Assembly (NCBI GenBank): GCA_025917655.1
Contig: CP084608.1
Coordinates: forward strand, 2,583,501-2,647,500
Direction: 5' to 3'
Source of the DNA: Chlorella sorokiniana
Taxonomy: Eukaryota; Chlorophyta; Trebouxiophyceae; Chlorellales; Chlorellaceae
DNA: 64,000 nucleotides
Translations under genes and position numbers: made by a program
Notes under the pieces: model-generated
Database searches by the model: none
Told to the model about the DNA's origin: nothing
Seen by the model: only the letters and a program-made list of their open reading frames with translations
Shown here: in pieces, positions 41,924 to 53,363 of the stretch
How the letters are laid out: every line of letters begins with the position of its first letter
Position numbering within the stretch: the first letter of the stretch is position 1

Positions 41924-42935
41924 CATGGGATCGTAACTGTTTGTATGTGACCCTTGCACACAGCCCCCCGTACCTCCCCCCACCCCCCCCCCCCCCCACC
42001 CACCCCCCAACCCGCCCCCCACCCCCTCCCGCCTTTCATAATCATTCCCGCATGCCACCAGTTCATCCCATTCCATCCAATCTTCGACCTGACCCCAGCG
42101 GGGCTCCTAGCGCGACCCCAGCGGGGCTCCTTTTCCATCACGCAGAGGCCGCGGGACCCTTGTGTGTGAGCATGTCCATCCCTGAATCTGAGCGCCCTGC
42201 GTCTTTGGCAGCTGCTGCTGCCTGCGCCGCCGACAGAGAGTTGTTGCTACGCTGGTTACCCCATCCAACCAATTCTTTCTGTGGTTCCCCCTGTGGCAGC
42301 ATTTTGCTGCTGCCAGGGGCTGTACCGTCCCACTTGCGTGTCGCACAGCGGCAACATTGATACCCTGACCCCCAATGCCCCCACAGTGCCTCAGCGGGTC
42401 GCCTCCTGCACCCCCAGTGACCCCGCACCGCTAAGTGCGCTTCCGCACTTTCCCCCTTTCCCTTTACTCTGCACACCCGCTTCGTCCTCCGATGCACTGC
42501 GATGCACGCCAGGGTGGTTGCGCAACCACCCGGTAGTGTGCAACGTTTCGATGCATGCACATGCATGCACACGATATGATCGCCGCTCCCTCTGGGATCC
42601 CTGCTCAGCCAGGCCCTGCCGTCGCTGTCCATGCTGCGGTGGCAGGCCCGCCTGCGCACCCTGGTAGCCGGTGCCCAACGACTGAAGACCAAGGTGTCCT
42701 TGCAGCAACGCATGACTGAACCCCCTTGCCCCAGGACAACTCACCACACCCCTTGCCCACTTGGTTCTGTTGGCCCCATTTACGACGTGTGTGCAGCAGG
42801 CAACTTTGATACCCCCCTCCCCCCTCCCCACCCACCCACCCCCACCCACCCCACGTGGGGTGCAGCCCACCACCACCACCCCCACACACCCTGTGGCCCG
42901 GCCGCTCCGGCTTGCCTCCAACCTTGACAGAGATT
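41924..42935. other. Region with possible extra exons of the unrecognised plus-strand gene
   Basis: About 1 kb with poly-C tracts (41970-42010 and 42815-42850). Two stretches look exon-like on the plus strand: PESERPASLAAAAACAADRE at about 42182-42255, and SLSMLRWQARLRTLVAGAQR at about 42617-42694, which is followed by a GTGTCC donor candidate. They may be 3' exons of the 40.5 kb gene, but stop codons between them leave this open. Confidence 0.3.
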
Positions 42936-42940
42936 TTACA
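42936..42940 (-). terminator. TGTAA poly(A) signal, subtilase gene
   Basis: TTACA on the plus strand (TGTAA on the minus strand), about 330 bases past the last minus-strand stop at 43271. The only such motif in the gap. Confidence 0.45.
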
Positions 42941-43270
42941 TCTCAGCTGTTTTCTGTCGCATCCTTCTGCAAGCAGAGGGATTCGCCGGTGATGTGGAGG
43001 GGGTTTGCAAAGTCGTACATTTGAAAGTATGGCAGCAATGAATAAAGAAAATGCAAGTGCATTGTGGATAGTGACAACGAAGGGTCAGGCTGGCCAGCTC
43101 GCGTGCAATGGAAGCAATGAAATGTGAGTGCTTGTGCTGTCTTCACAGCACCCGGTCCATGTTTGTACGGAGCAGCAAACTGAGCAGTGCTGCCTATTCA
43201 GCTGCCTGACGCCGCACTGGGCACCGCAACTGCAGGCAGGGTCGGGAAGGGGCAAAGCGGGGAGGTGTGT

Positions 43271-46200
43271 TCAGATTGGGCTCAAGTGCAGGATGACGCC
43301 ACGAGTGACGCTTGTCCCGGCGTGCACGCCACGCTGCTGCAGCGCTGCCTGCATCTGGAGCTCAACAATCGGCTGCACTGCGCTCTTCTGCCAAGTGCCG
43401 AGACAGCATACATCAGGGGCGCGGCATGCGGCTGTCAGAGTGTGGGGTCGACAGTATGCATCAGCGCTGCATGACACACCTTTGGCATATATGGCGATCT
43501 CTGCCAGAGCCAGCTGCGTCTGAGCAGCCGCGCGTGCCACCTCTATGGTAAGGTACTGTCCCACGCGTGGTCTCCGCACAAACCGGCCGCTGTGCAGCTC
43601 GCCGCAGCTCCAAGTGCTGCCGGTGGGCGACAAAGGGCCAGAAAAGGTGCGGCACAGCGTAGCAGGGCTGCAGCAGGTGTGTGTGTTGTGTGTGTGTAAA
43701 TGTGTGTGCAGTTGTTTGGTGGGTGGGTGGGCGGGGGGGGAGAGAGGGTTGGGCGGGGGAGGGAGCGGGGGGAGGGAGGCGGGGGGAGAAAGGAGGGGGG
43801 GGGCAGGGAGGCGGGGGGGGAGAAAGGAGGGGGGTGGGGGCAGGGAGGCGGGGGGGGAGAAAGGAGGGGGGTGGGGGGGGGTGCGCGCGCGTGTTGGGAG
43901 CTCACCACAGGTGACCAACTCTTGCCAGAACGGACATGCCGGCAAAGGCGCGCAAGGCAGGCCCAGAGCCATGTGTAATCACCTTCGATCCAGGCCTCCA
44001 TTTGGGTTTGAAGCAGAGGTCAGGGCCGCCACATCGCCGACCCTCAGAGTAAAGCGGTGGAGGCGTGTGTAGGAGGGGCGCCAGCGGCGCTCGCTGGCGG
44101 GCCGTACAGCGTCACCCTGCTGACCTCGTACCGCCTGCCAAGATCTATTGCTACCCAAGGGGTGGCCTGTTGGGGGAAGGAGGGGTGGGTGGGCAGTGCA
44201 GGGTGGGTCTGTGTATGTGCATGGGTTGTGTGGGGGCAGGGCCACATCCCTGGGGTGATGGGTCAGCTGAGGACCAGAGGGAGCTCTACGGGCACCCCAC
44301 ACGAATGCAGTGCACAAGTGCCAGACGATGCAGCAGAGCAGAAGCGGGTTGCTGGGTGGCAAAGCAGCAGTGTGAGAGGTGGTGAGCTTGCGGCAGCGCT
44401 GCGTGCTGCGGCTGCGGGGGCGCGCCTGCGGCAGGGTGAGGGAGAAGGTGGCGCGGCTGCCGTCCAAGGCGCGCGAAGCAGTCAGTGACGCGGCGGTAGA
44501 GGATTGCAGAGCAGTGCGCCCGGCCAGTGAGACAACTGCAGGGTTGGTGGGCAGGCAGATTTGCCAGGGCGAGGCGGGTCATGCCAGCGTGCTCATGCTA
44601 TCTCGCTCTCTTTTGCAGCACAAACAAGCCAAGGGCAGGCTTATAATGCGGCCAGAGGGGCCAGCGTCGACACGCACTCCTGAAAGTGGGGGGTGGGGGC
44701 GGGGCCGCGGAAGGGGAGGGTTTGGGCGCGGCCGTGGCGGAGGCGGGCGGGGCGCGGCGGCGGCCGTGGTCTCGGGGCGGTGGCCGCGGCTTGGGAGGGC
44801 TGGGAGACGGCGGTTTGGGCTTGGGCGGCGGCGGGAGGGAGGCGGCTTGGGCGGCGGCGGGGAGAATGGCGGCGGGCGAGGCGGCTTGGGCAAAGGTGGT
44901 GGCGGAGGCGGGCGAGGCCGTGGCGGCGGACGTGGCGTCGGGGCGGTGGCCGCGGCTTGGGCGGCGGCGGCGAGGGTGGCGGCGGGCGAGGCGGCTTGGG
45001 CAAAGGTGGTGGCGGAGGCGGGCGAGGCCGTGGCGGCGGACGTGGCGTCGGGGCGGTGGCCGCGGCTTAGGAGGGCTGGGAGAGGGCGGTTTGGGCTTTG
45101 GCGGGGGGGTGGTGATGGACGCGGCTTTGGCGGCGGTGGGGAGGGAGGCGGCGGGAGAGGCGGCTCGGGGAAGGTGGCGGAGGCGGGCGAGGTGGTTGAG
45201 GGAGGGCGGCATGGGCGACGAAGGAAAGGGAACCGGGGGGCGGCAGCGGCGGAGAAGGCGGCGGCGGCGTGGGCGGCGGCGGTGCGGGAGGGGGAGCGGA
45301 TCTGTGCACTCAGCAGCGCCCTGCTCCAAAGGTTGCAGGGAGCCGCTGCAGGAATGGAAGATGTGTGAGGGGGAGTCGGCGAGAAGGGAACCCTGTTTTG
45401 GAACGGCAGGGGTGCCCTGCAGGCGAGTGCACCCAGACAGCAGCAGTGAAGAGCCGGCTGCCAGCGATGTGAATGCATTCTGCGCTTGCCCCCGCCAGCA
45501 AGGCACTCACTCAAAGTCGCCTGTGGCCACCAGCGCGTACTCTTGCCGCCCCCGGGCTGAACACGGACTGGCCAGTGACGGCGACAGTGGCGGGCGCCGG
45601 CGGGCCACACCGGGAGTGCCACCTGCTCCACATTGTTCAGCCTGCGCAGGGGGTTGACAACGTAGGGTGAGTGTGTGGGTGCAAGTGCGAGGAACAGGGG
45701 GTGGGGTTGGGTGGGGCTGGGGAAGTTGTGGTGTGTGTGTGTAAGGAGAAGGGGTGGGGGAGGTGGGGGCGTCTCGCTCGCCAAGAACAGGGGGATCTGG
45801 CCAGATCGCAGCCATTTGCCCCCTCTTCCCCCAACCCCCCACCCCACCCCCATTCACACGCAGCACCTGTCTGGTGTGGCGCCGTCGCTCGCAAGGCCGC
45901 CGTTCCCCAGCAGGGTGGCGCTGCCAAGGCCTGCCGCCTTCACCGTCAGGTCGAGATCGTTCACCAGGGCTTGCGAGGCTGCAGAGGTGGGCAATGCAAG
46001 AAGAAAGGGATACTGTGAGAGCAGGCAACGGCTGGGATGGCGGGGTAGTGTGTGTGCGGGCCGGGATCGCAGCAGGCATGCGAGCACCAGGTTATGGATG
46101 GAGGGCTTCAACTGACACTCGAGCCCCGCGGCAGCTGGCCGCCAACCAAGGCAGGAGGTTGCAGCGCTGGCGCCGCTGCGCTCACCCAGCACGCTGGCGG

Positions 46201-49200
46201 GGAAGTCGGTCCAGACGAGAGTAATGGCGAGGCGGCCGCCGCGGGCGCTCAGGCAGTAGCGGTGCACCTCTCCTGCCGGGAGCAGGTCGCAGCAGCAGCA
46301 GGGCGTTAGGGCCGGGATTGGGAGAGCTGGGGGCTGCACGCTTGCGGAGCTCGACCGGGTGGCGGCAGCTCAGGCCCGCCCACGAGCCAACGGCAGACGG
46401 TGCATGGGGGCGGCCAGCAGCCTGAAGCTGTGCCAGCATGAACGCATCACCCTGGCGGGCCCGCCGCCCCTTCACCCACCCTCCACAATGGAGACGGCGT
46501 GCAGGACACGCAGCCGAGGGGCCCCGGGGGTGTTGGCCAGGTGCAGGGAGCGCCCTGCGCAGAAACATGCAGGCGTGACTGGCAGGGGGCAGGCGGGCAG
46601 CGGGGCAGATGCGACCGGCGCAGCAGCAAGCCCCCACCCGCCCCCACACACCGCCACGATCACACCCTTCACATCCCTCATCCACCCACAGCCCACCCAC
46701 CCAGGTGAACCCGGCCGTAGCCCTGCCCAAACGAGGGCGGCGGGGTGAGGGGCATGCCGCTGTAGTCGTCGAAGCCGCCCATGCCCTGGGCCCCGCCCAG
46801 CAGCACCGCTTTTACAAGTGCGGCGCTGGGGGTGAGGGCGTCCGAGGGGTTGGGGCCGCCTGCATGGCAAAGGATGGGGGTTGGGGCAAAAGGTGCGTGG
46901 CTGAGAAGTGTCCACAACACTGTATGCGCGGCGTTGGGGTGTGGGTGGGTGGGTGGGCGTGACAGGAGGTGTCTGTGAGAGGCGGGTGGGCGCTTTGTGA
47001 TGCACCGGCCAGGTGCGAGCCGCCGCCCGATTAGGTGCTAGCAGCAGGCTGGGCCGGGAGCCTCTCGCCCGTCCGCGGTGCCCAACCCACTTCTTGAGCG
47101 CACAAGGTGCGAGCAGGCCAGCAGCAGCGAGGCAGCAGGCTGCAACAGGAGGCAGCAGGCTGCGGCAGCGGCAGCGCGCCCGCCCACCCGAGGGGTGCCA
47201 TCCCTCCAGAAAGTATTGGCGCACGAGGGCAGCCGAGGCAGCGGCTCCGGGGTGGCCATGGAGGTGCCCTGCGTGGAATGGGGGGGGGCGGGAAGCCGTT
47301 TGTTGCGGGCTCAGGTGACCGTTGCCGCTGCTGCAGCAACACCCCACCCTGCGTTGCTGCGGCCCTTGCCCTCACACCGCCCCACATACATACACGCACC
47401 ACCACCACCCACAATGCAGCCACACTCACACCCACACCCACTCAACTCCACCACCACCACAAATAAAAAAAACAACACCTCCCTCCTTCTCACTCGGAAC
47501 GTGGCAAGGTTACAGGTGGCCACACTGCCTGCCTGCGCCCGGGCGGAGCGAATAGTGCCAGCAGCGGCAACGTCTGGCTTGAGGCGCCCGTCAGGGGTGG
47601 GGCCTGCGCGTGGGTGGCAGTGGGGAGGGAGTTAATGTGCACACGAGTGTGGGCTTATGGACGGGGAAGTCGAAGAGGCACAAGAGCAGGGCAGACCTGG
47701 AGCAGGTGAACGGGCATTGCGCTGCTGCCACAGCAAGCCAGGCGAAAAGCTGCCGGTGACGATGAGCAGCGGCTGCAAGAGCAGTGTACCAAGTGCAGCA
47801 GCCGAGTGCCGCACTTACCCACAGACGAGTACGAGGCCATGTTCTCAAAGCCCGGCCCAGCAGCGGCGGGAGCAAAGGTCACCGCCAGCTGGCGGCCCGA
47901 GGCGGCCAGGGCTGCCAGGTCCTGACCCGTCTTCAGCGTGGCAAACACCGAGGGGATGGTCACAGAAGGGGCTGCAGGGAGACGTGGCAAGGCGAGGCCA
48001 GAGGCGCAGCAAGGGTGAGGGATGGCACTGTATGGGACAAAGCGATGGTACCAAGCCGCTGCCTGCGCCGCTGACCGGCCTGCCAATCAGGCTCAGGGCT
48101 GGGAACAGACCGCTGGGCCCAGACAGCACAGCAGCAACAGCGATTGGCGGCAGCGGACCACCGCACCCGAGGTAGAGCCTGATGGCTGCAAGTATCCGTC
48201 GTTAGCGTTGTTGTAGTAAATGGCGGCCAGAGCACCCGCGCTCTGTGCTGCCAAGGTCTTGTCGGAGAAGAAACAGTTGCCTGAAGGGGAAACAGCAGAA
48301 CATGGGGGTGATGGCGGGGGCGGGGGAGGGGGAAGGCGAGAGTGTAGGACTGGAAGGGTGCAAGGGCAGAGTAAAGAACACTAGACTTGAAACTCCACGC
48401 TCCGATGAGCCAGACAAGCCCAGCAGCAAGCTGAGTGGCGGCGTGCGGCAGCCATCATGGCCCCGCCTGACACACTCGTTGTGAACCCCAGCCCTGCAGC
48501 CCACCTCGCGTCACGAGCGCCACAGAGCCAGTAAGGTTGCCGTCAAGCGGCGAGCAGGCGTCCGCGGGGAGGCTAGCAGCAACGGCAGCGGGTCGCGGCC
48601 CTGTAGCTCAGCCACGCTGCCGCCAAACTGGGCCGCGATTGCGCTGTGGGGGGAACAGGGTGGGGGCAAGTGGGCAAATGGCAGCGGTGTGGGTGCTTCG
48701 ACATGCAGCCGCTCGGTGAATGGAGTAATCACATGACGGGCCGCAAGAGTCATTGCAGCGGTGTGAACCAGAGCCAAGTGTTGTGTTTGCGGACAATGCC
48801 AGCGCGCAGTAACTGATGGAGCAGAGCCGTATTGAACCAGAGACGGCCAGCGCGAGTGCAGGCCGCAAGGGCGGGGCGCACCTGAAGGTCAAGGCCGCCA
48901 CGCCGTCGAGGGTGACCGACACCGTCCACACACCACCGGCCAGAGCTGTGGTCTCACCAGCGGTCTGCACGGGGGGGGGAGGGGGGCATGCGTTGGGACT
49001 CTACTGCAAAGCCAACGAGTCCAGGAGCGAGAGGCCAAGGAAGGAGCAGCGGCTGGGCCAGCGCTGCAGGCCGCCTGCCCGACGCGAAGGGCGAGAGCTG
49101 TTTGATTGGGCGCGAGTGTCACACCTGGGTGGCGCCCACGGCCAGGCAGTTCTTGGCCAGGGCGGGGCTCGTCACGAGGTCCGGGCCTGCAGCCATGTGG

Positions 49201-52200
49201 GTTGGGGCGCAGGCGAGGCGGCCACACACTTTCAGATAGGGCCCCAAACGCAGGCCGCCATTGTTGGCCAGCGCTGCAACTTCAGTCCACCCCCTTCAGG
49301 CAGGGCCGCAGGGCGAGCAGAGCAGGCAGCGCCGCCGCTCACGGTCGTTGCCTCCCGCAAACAGGGGCAAGAACTGTGGGTTGTCCCAGGTGTACTGGTC
49401 AATCTGGGGGCAGGCAGGGGAGCAAGCGGTGGTGATGATTGTAACACACGGGAAGGCGCGCAGCAGGAGGGGGTGCTCCGGCTGCGCGCATCGACGGAGC
49501 GCGCCGCTACTGCCGGGCTGCACATGCGGCAGCTTGATGAGCGAATCTTTGTGGGCCGCCAGGCCACACCTGCTGGCATAGTTCGTCGTATCCCGTCTGG
49601 ACTGTCTGGCCCCATGAATCTGCACAGCAAAGAAGGGGCGGAGGGAGGGCTCAGCGCAGCACTGCAAAGCCGCCTGAGTTGGCCCCCGCCCCACCAGGGC
49701 GTCTGCGCACGCAGAAGTTGTTGGTCTGCCGAGGCATCCAGAGCTGGCGTGCCCGCGTACACCCCTGTCTCCCCTTCACGCCCCCTCTCCTCACTTGAGT
49801 GCACCCAGGCGCCGACTGCCGTCGTCAGGGGGAAGTAGTCTGCCGCCAGGTCATCAGGAATAAAAATGGACGAGGTGTTGCCAGTAGACAGGTCTGCAAA
49901 GAGTTTGTGGGTCGGCAGTAGTGTGCGGGGTGGCGTGCAGCGTTCGGGGGTTCAAAATGGCGGGGCAGCCCTGTGTTGGGGCCTGAGGGTGCTTGCGGGC
50001 GTGCACACGGCCGCCTGCGTCACTCCCCAAGCAGCTGGCACGCTCCCAAGGGAAGGCGGATGGTGGGGCGCTGCGGCAGCCAGACAGCAGGAGAAGGCGC
50101 ACCAAACACGGCGAGCTTGGCATCCGGCGCCAGCCCAAAGTTGGTGGCGCCTGCGCCGGCGGCGAGAGACACGTCGGTGGGGGCGCCAGCGAGGGTGCCC
50201 GCCACGTGGCTGCCGTGCCCGTTGCCGTCCCCGATGTCCTGGTACCCTCGATAGTACCTGCGGTGCCATGGACGATGCCGCTTCCTCATAATGCCCAGGA
50301 GCGGTCTGACAGCACATGCGCGTGAGCTGCAGGCACCTCAACAGCAAGCCATGTGCCGTGCTGCCGGGCTGCACACCGCATGCGTGTGTGTGGCGCCAGG
50401 GGCTGGGCTGGCAGCAGCGCCCCACCTGATCTTGCGGTGCTGCGTTGAGCTGAAGGTGGGTGTGCCGTCGGCGGTGCTGATCCCCGCCTGCCAGTCCACG
50501 GCCGGGTCGCTGAAAAAGCAGTGGAGGTGGTCTGTGGCAGCGGTGGGGTGGGGGAGGGGGCAGCGGGGTGTGGGGATGCTGGGCTGCCGGCGTGGAAGCT
50601 GATGAGGCAAGCTGCTCGACATCCAGGGGCGGGTGCCAAGGGGTGACGCTTCACCCCCTGCCTTAAGGCAGGTCAGGCAGCGCGCAGAAGACAGCTGCGC
50701 TGCATGGAGCGGCAGAGCTGCCAGCGGCAAAAGGGCAGGCCCAGCACTGGGGGAGCCGCTTCCCGCGGCCAGCAGGCGAGCAGGCTGCCGCCGCACCAGG
50801 CGGCGTGGCTGCTGCAGCGTCAGCAGCCTGAGCAGCGTCTCACCCACACCGCTGTCCCCCATGCCTATCACTTGGCCCTGGCCACGCAGCCCGGCGGACC
50901 AGACCGGCAGGTGGGCGGGGTCCAGGCCTGTGGCTACGCCAGGTGGCGCGCGTCCAGACTGCATGGGAGCAGGAGGGGTGTGGAGGCACAGGCCAGGGGG
51001 TCGGGTGGGCAGCAGCCCGGCCAGCCGCGGTGGCGGCCGCTGCCGCAGCGCCCTTGCTGCCCGCACTCTGGTGCCGGGTATTGGGAGCGAGAGGCGCACC
51101 TGGGTGATGACGGCGGCGCGGGCATTGACGGTGCGCAGGAGGGGCGCTGGGGCCACCCACTGCGCCGCGGGCTGCTCCGCCAGCCAGCTCAGCACAGCGT
51201 TCAGCGTGCGCCAGGGCGCCAGCACGCGCGCGGTGGCCGCGCTGCCGCGGCGCACGCTGGCGCCAAACTGAGCCCGCAGCGGCGCCGCCCAGTCGGCAAC
51301 CGCGCCGCCGCCGGCATCCATCGCCGCCTGCACGGCAGCGATGCGCTCCGCACGCCGCGCCTCGCGAGCGGCCGCCCAAGCGGCGGCGCTCGCAGCGCCG
51401 CCGGCAGACGCCGCAGCGACAGCTGCGCCACCGCCGCCGCTGCCGCGCCCTTCCAGGCGGGCGGGCGTGCTAGGGTGGGGAAGGCACAGCTGATCGCCAC
51501 AAGCAACGTCCCGCTCTCAGTGTCCCACTCTGTGACGGCGGGGATGCTGTCAGCCAGCGCCGCGGCCTCCCGCAGCGGCGATGTGCCGCTCGACGCAAGC
51601 TGCTCCAGCTGTCGCAGCCGCTCGGCGGCTGCATCCAGCGCCTGCTGCACCGCCTGCCAGGCGGGGGAGCGCTTGTCTCTTCCTTGCAGAGCGCCCTGCA
51701 GCCCATGGTGGGCGGGGCGGCGGGAGGAGGGTGAGAGAGGGAGAGAGGGCATGTGGCAGCGCGAGCAGCCATGCGGGCGGCATGCCTGTCCGCGCCCCAA
51801 CAGCGCAAATTCTAAGTCAAGTCAGCGAGGTGAGGCATGAAGGGCAGGCACGACCCATGCGAGTCTAACTCTCACCACAAACACGACGTCGGGGTCGCCT
51901 TGAAGCCTCGACGCTGCGGCGGCGTCGCCCACGAGGAGCATGCTGTGGTCAGGCAGCGAGGCCGCCACGTAAGCGCCCGACGCCTCGATGCGCGCCACCA
52001 GGCCAGCCGCCGCCGCGGCGCTCAGCCCCGGTCGGTGGGACAGCAGCAGCTGGTGTCGGCCACGCAGCGCGCCCCAGCGCGGGCTGGGCGTCAGGGCTGC
52101 TGCCGCCGGTGGCAGCACCGGCTGTCCCAGCAGGCTCCGGCGCTGCTGCCTGCGGGTGGAGGAGAGCGGCGGCATGTTTTGCGCACGGAGGGCAGGCGGG

Positions 52201-52451
52201 CAAGTAGTTTGATTTGCTTCCCGGCAAAGCATGCCATCTGCGCAGGCCAGTGACCGGCACAAGTTCTGCAGGCCCCCGCCCACCTCTCCCACTCGGCCCT
52301 CGTGTCCAGAGTGCGGCTGTGCAGGCGCACCCGGGGCCAGGGGGGGGCCCCGCCCAGCATCTGCATCTGCTGCCGCGGCGGCTGCTGCCAGCGCGGCGAC
52401 CGCCGCCAGCACAGCAAGGCAGGGCAGGAGCCGGCGCACAGAGGGCCCCAT
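43271..52451 (-). CDS. Secreted subtilisin-like serine protease with Pro-rich linker and discoidin-like C-terminal domain
   Basis: Starts MGPSVRRLLPCLAVLAAVAA at 52451, a signal peptide. A long pro-region follows (RWGALRGRHQLLLSHRPG, SLPDHSMLLVGDAAAASRLQ). The S8 triad is visible in separate exons: Asp in QVIGMGDSGV (50856-50854), His in GDGNGHGSHVAGT (50217-50215) and Ser in GTSMATP (47262-47260). The oxyanion Asn is in FAGGNDG (about 49350) after SWGQTVQTGYDELCQQ. A jelly-roll-like domain (LAITLVWTDFPAS, ALVNDLDLTVKAAG, LATLLGNGG-type turn) resembles KP-43 subtilases. Then comes a PPPPKPRPPPR linker (44640-45300) and a discoidin/fucolectin-like domain: PWVAIDLGRRYEVSRVTLYG, LHRFTLRVGDV, VGQYLTIEVARAAAQTQLAL, AEIAIYAKG. 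It is probably a wall- or matrix-acting protease (gamete- or sporangium-wall lysis type roles are inferred). More than 20 exons. The exact C-terminus after AEIAIYAKG is uncertain; the frame stays open to 43271. Confidence 0.78.
43772..43880. repeat. G-rich minisatellite, three copies of a 33-37 bp unit, in an intron
   Basis: Units of the form AGGGAGGCGGGGGGAGAAAG plus a G run start near 43772, 43804 and 43841. They lie between the two halves of the discoidin-like domain. The G runs on the plus strand could fold as quadruplexes; the transcript carries the C-rich strand. Confidence 0.75.
44869..45068 (-). repeat. 90-bp direct duplication (offset 110 bp) in the Pro-rich linker
   Basis: 44869-44958 and 44979-45068 are identical as far as I can read (GGCAAAGGTGGTGGCGGAGG core). 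The offset of 110 is not a multiple of three, so the two copies are read in different frames unless bases are missing between them. In the protein they code PPPPKPRPPPR in one frame. Confidence 0.75.
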
Positions 52452-53363
52452 CACGGCAGCCCGTCAGCGGACTGGTGGCCGCATGTCGCCCAAGCGCACG
52501 CCGCTTGTCGGTTGGCCGAGGACACCGGCGCCTGAGCGGATGGATGGGGCAGGCGGCCGGGCGTGTGGGCGGGCACGACCGCTCCTGCGGCGTGCGTCGC
52601 AGCATGCAAAGTCACTGAGGGTTCGGACACATCAAGTTAAGCATAGCAATGAAGACATGGTTAAACATCTCTGCTGTGGTTATTGGAAAAAGCACATTTC
52701 TCCCTTCATGAAAGAACGGAAAGTGTAGTGGAGGCAGAGGGCAGCACCGCGCGGAGACACCGGCGCCGCCAGAAGGGGCCGCGGGTTTGCCGGGGCGAGG
52801 ACGACCGCCGGGGCTTTCCGGGCGAACACTCGGATGCATGGGTGATGCGGACCTCACCGAGGGAACGCGGGCAGCCCGGGTGCGTGGCTTTTCGAAGGAC
52901 GCAGGCACGTGCCCACCCAGCAAACGTGTGTCGGCCGCCGTGGAATTGTTTCAATTGACTGCGGGAAACGGCACAACTGCCCGGAGATGAAGCTGGCTGG
53001 AGCCAAGAGGGATGCGTCTACCGCCGCCTGCTTTCCTCTGCCGGTGACACCGCTCTGCAGGATCCTGAGCCTCGTTGCCCTGCAAGGTGCAGCTCGTGGA
53101 CCCCTAGCCACAGGCACTGCGTGTGCATCGGTTACGTTAGTTTACTGCAGAGTGAGTTGCAGTTGGAATGTTGGCGGCATGCCAGATCGATAGCGCTGCA
53201 GACATGCGCTGGTGGGAGGTACACCAACCGGTGCCGATCCTGTTGCCGCCCTCCTGCCGTTGCGACAGACTGTCGCGGCACTCACAACTGGTAAGGAATG
53301 ACGCAACCAAAATGGTGCTCACTCAGTAATGAAAAAGAACAATGCAGCATCGCACAACAGGGT
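52452..53363. promoter_or_regulatory. Upstream region of the subtilase gene, downstream of SEC16
   Basis: About 910 bases between two minus-strand genes. It should hold the subtilase promoter and 5' UTR near 52452-52700 and the SEC16 3' UTR near 53363. I see no TGTAA on the minus strand and no gene. The stretch 52620-52720 is A/T-rich. Confidence 0.45.

Noticed and set aside
44650-45350. Gly-rich plus-strand frame (GGGGRGGLGKGGGGG type) that could be read as a Gly-rich protein
   Set aside because: The minus strand gives PPPPKPRPPPR in line with the flanking protease and discoidin exons, so the plus-strand frame is its mirror.
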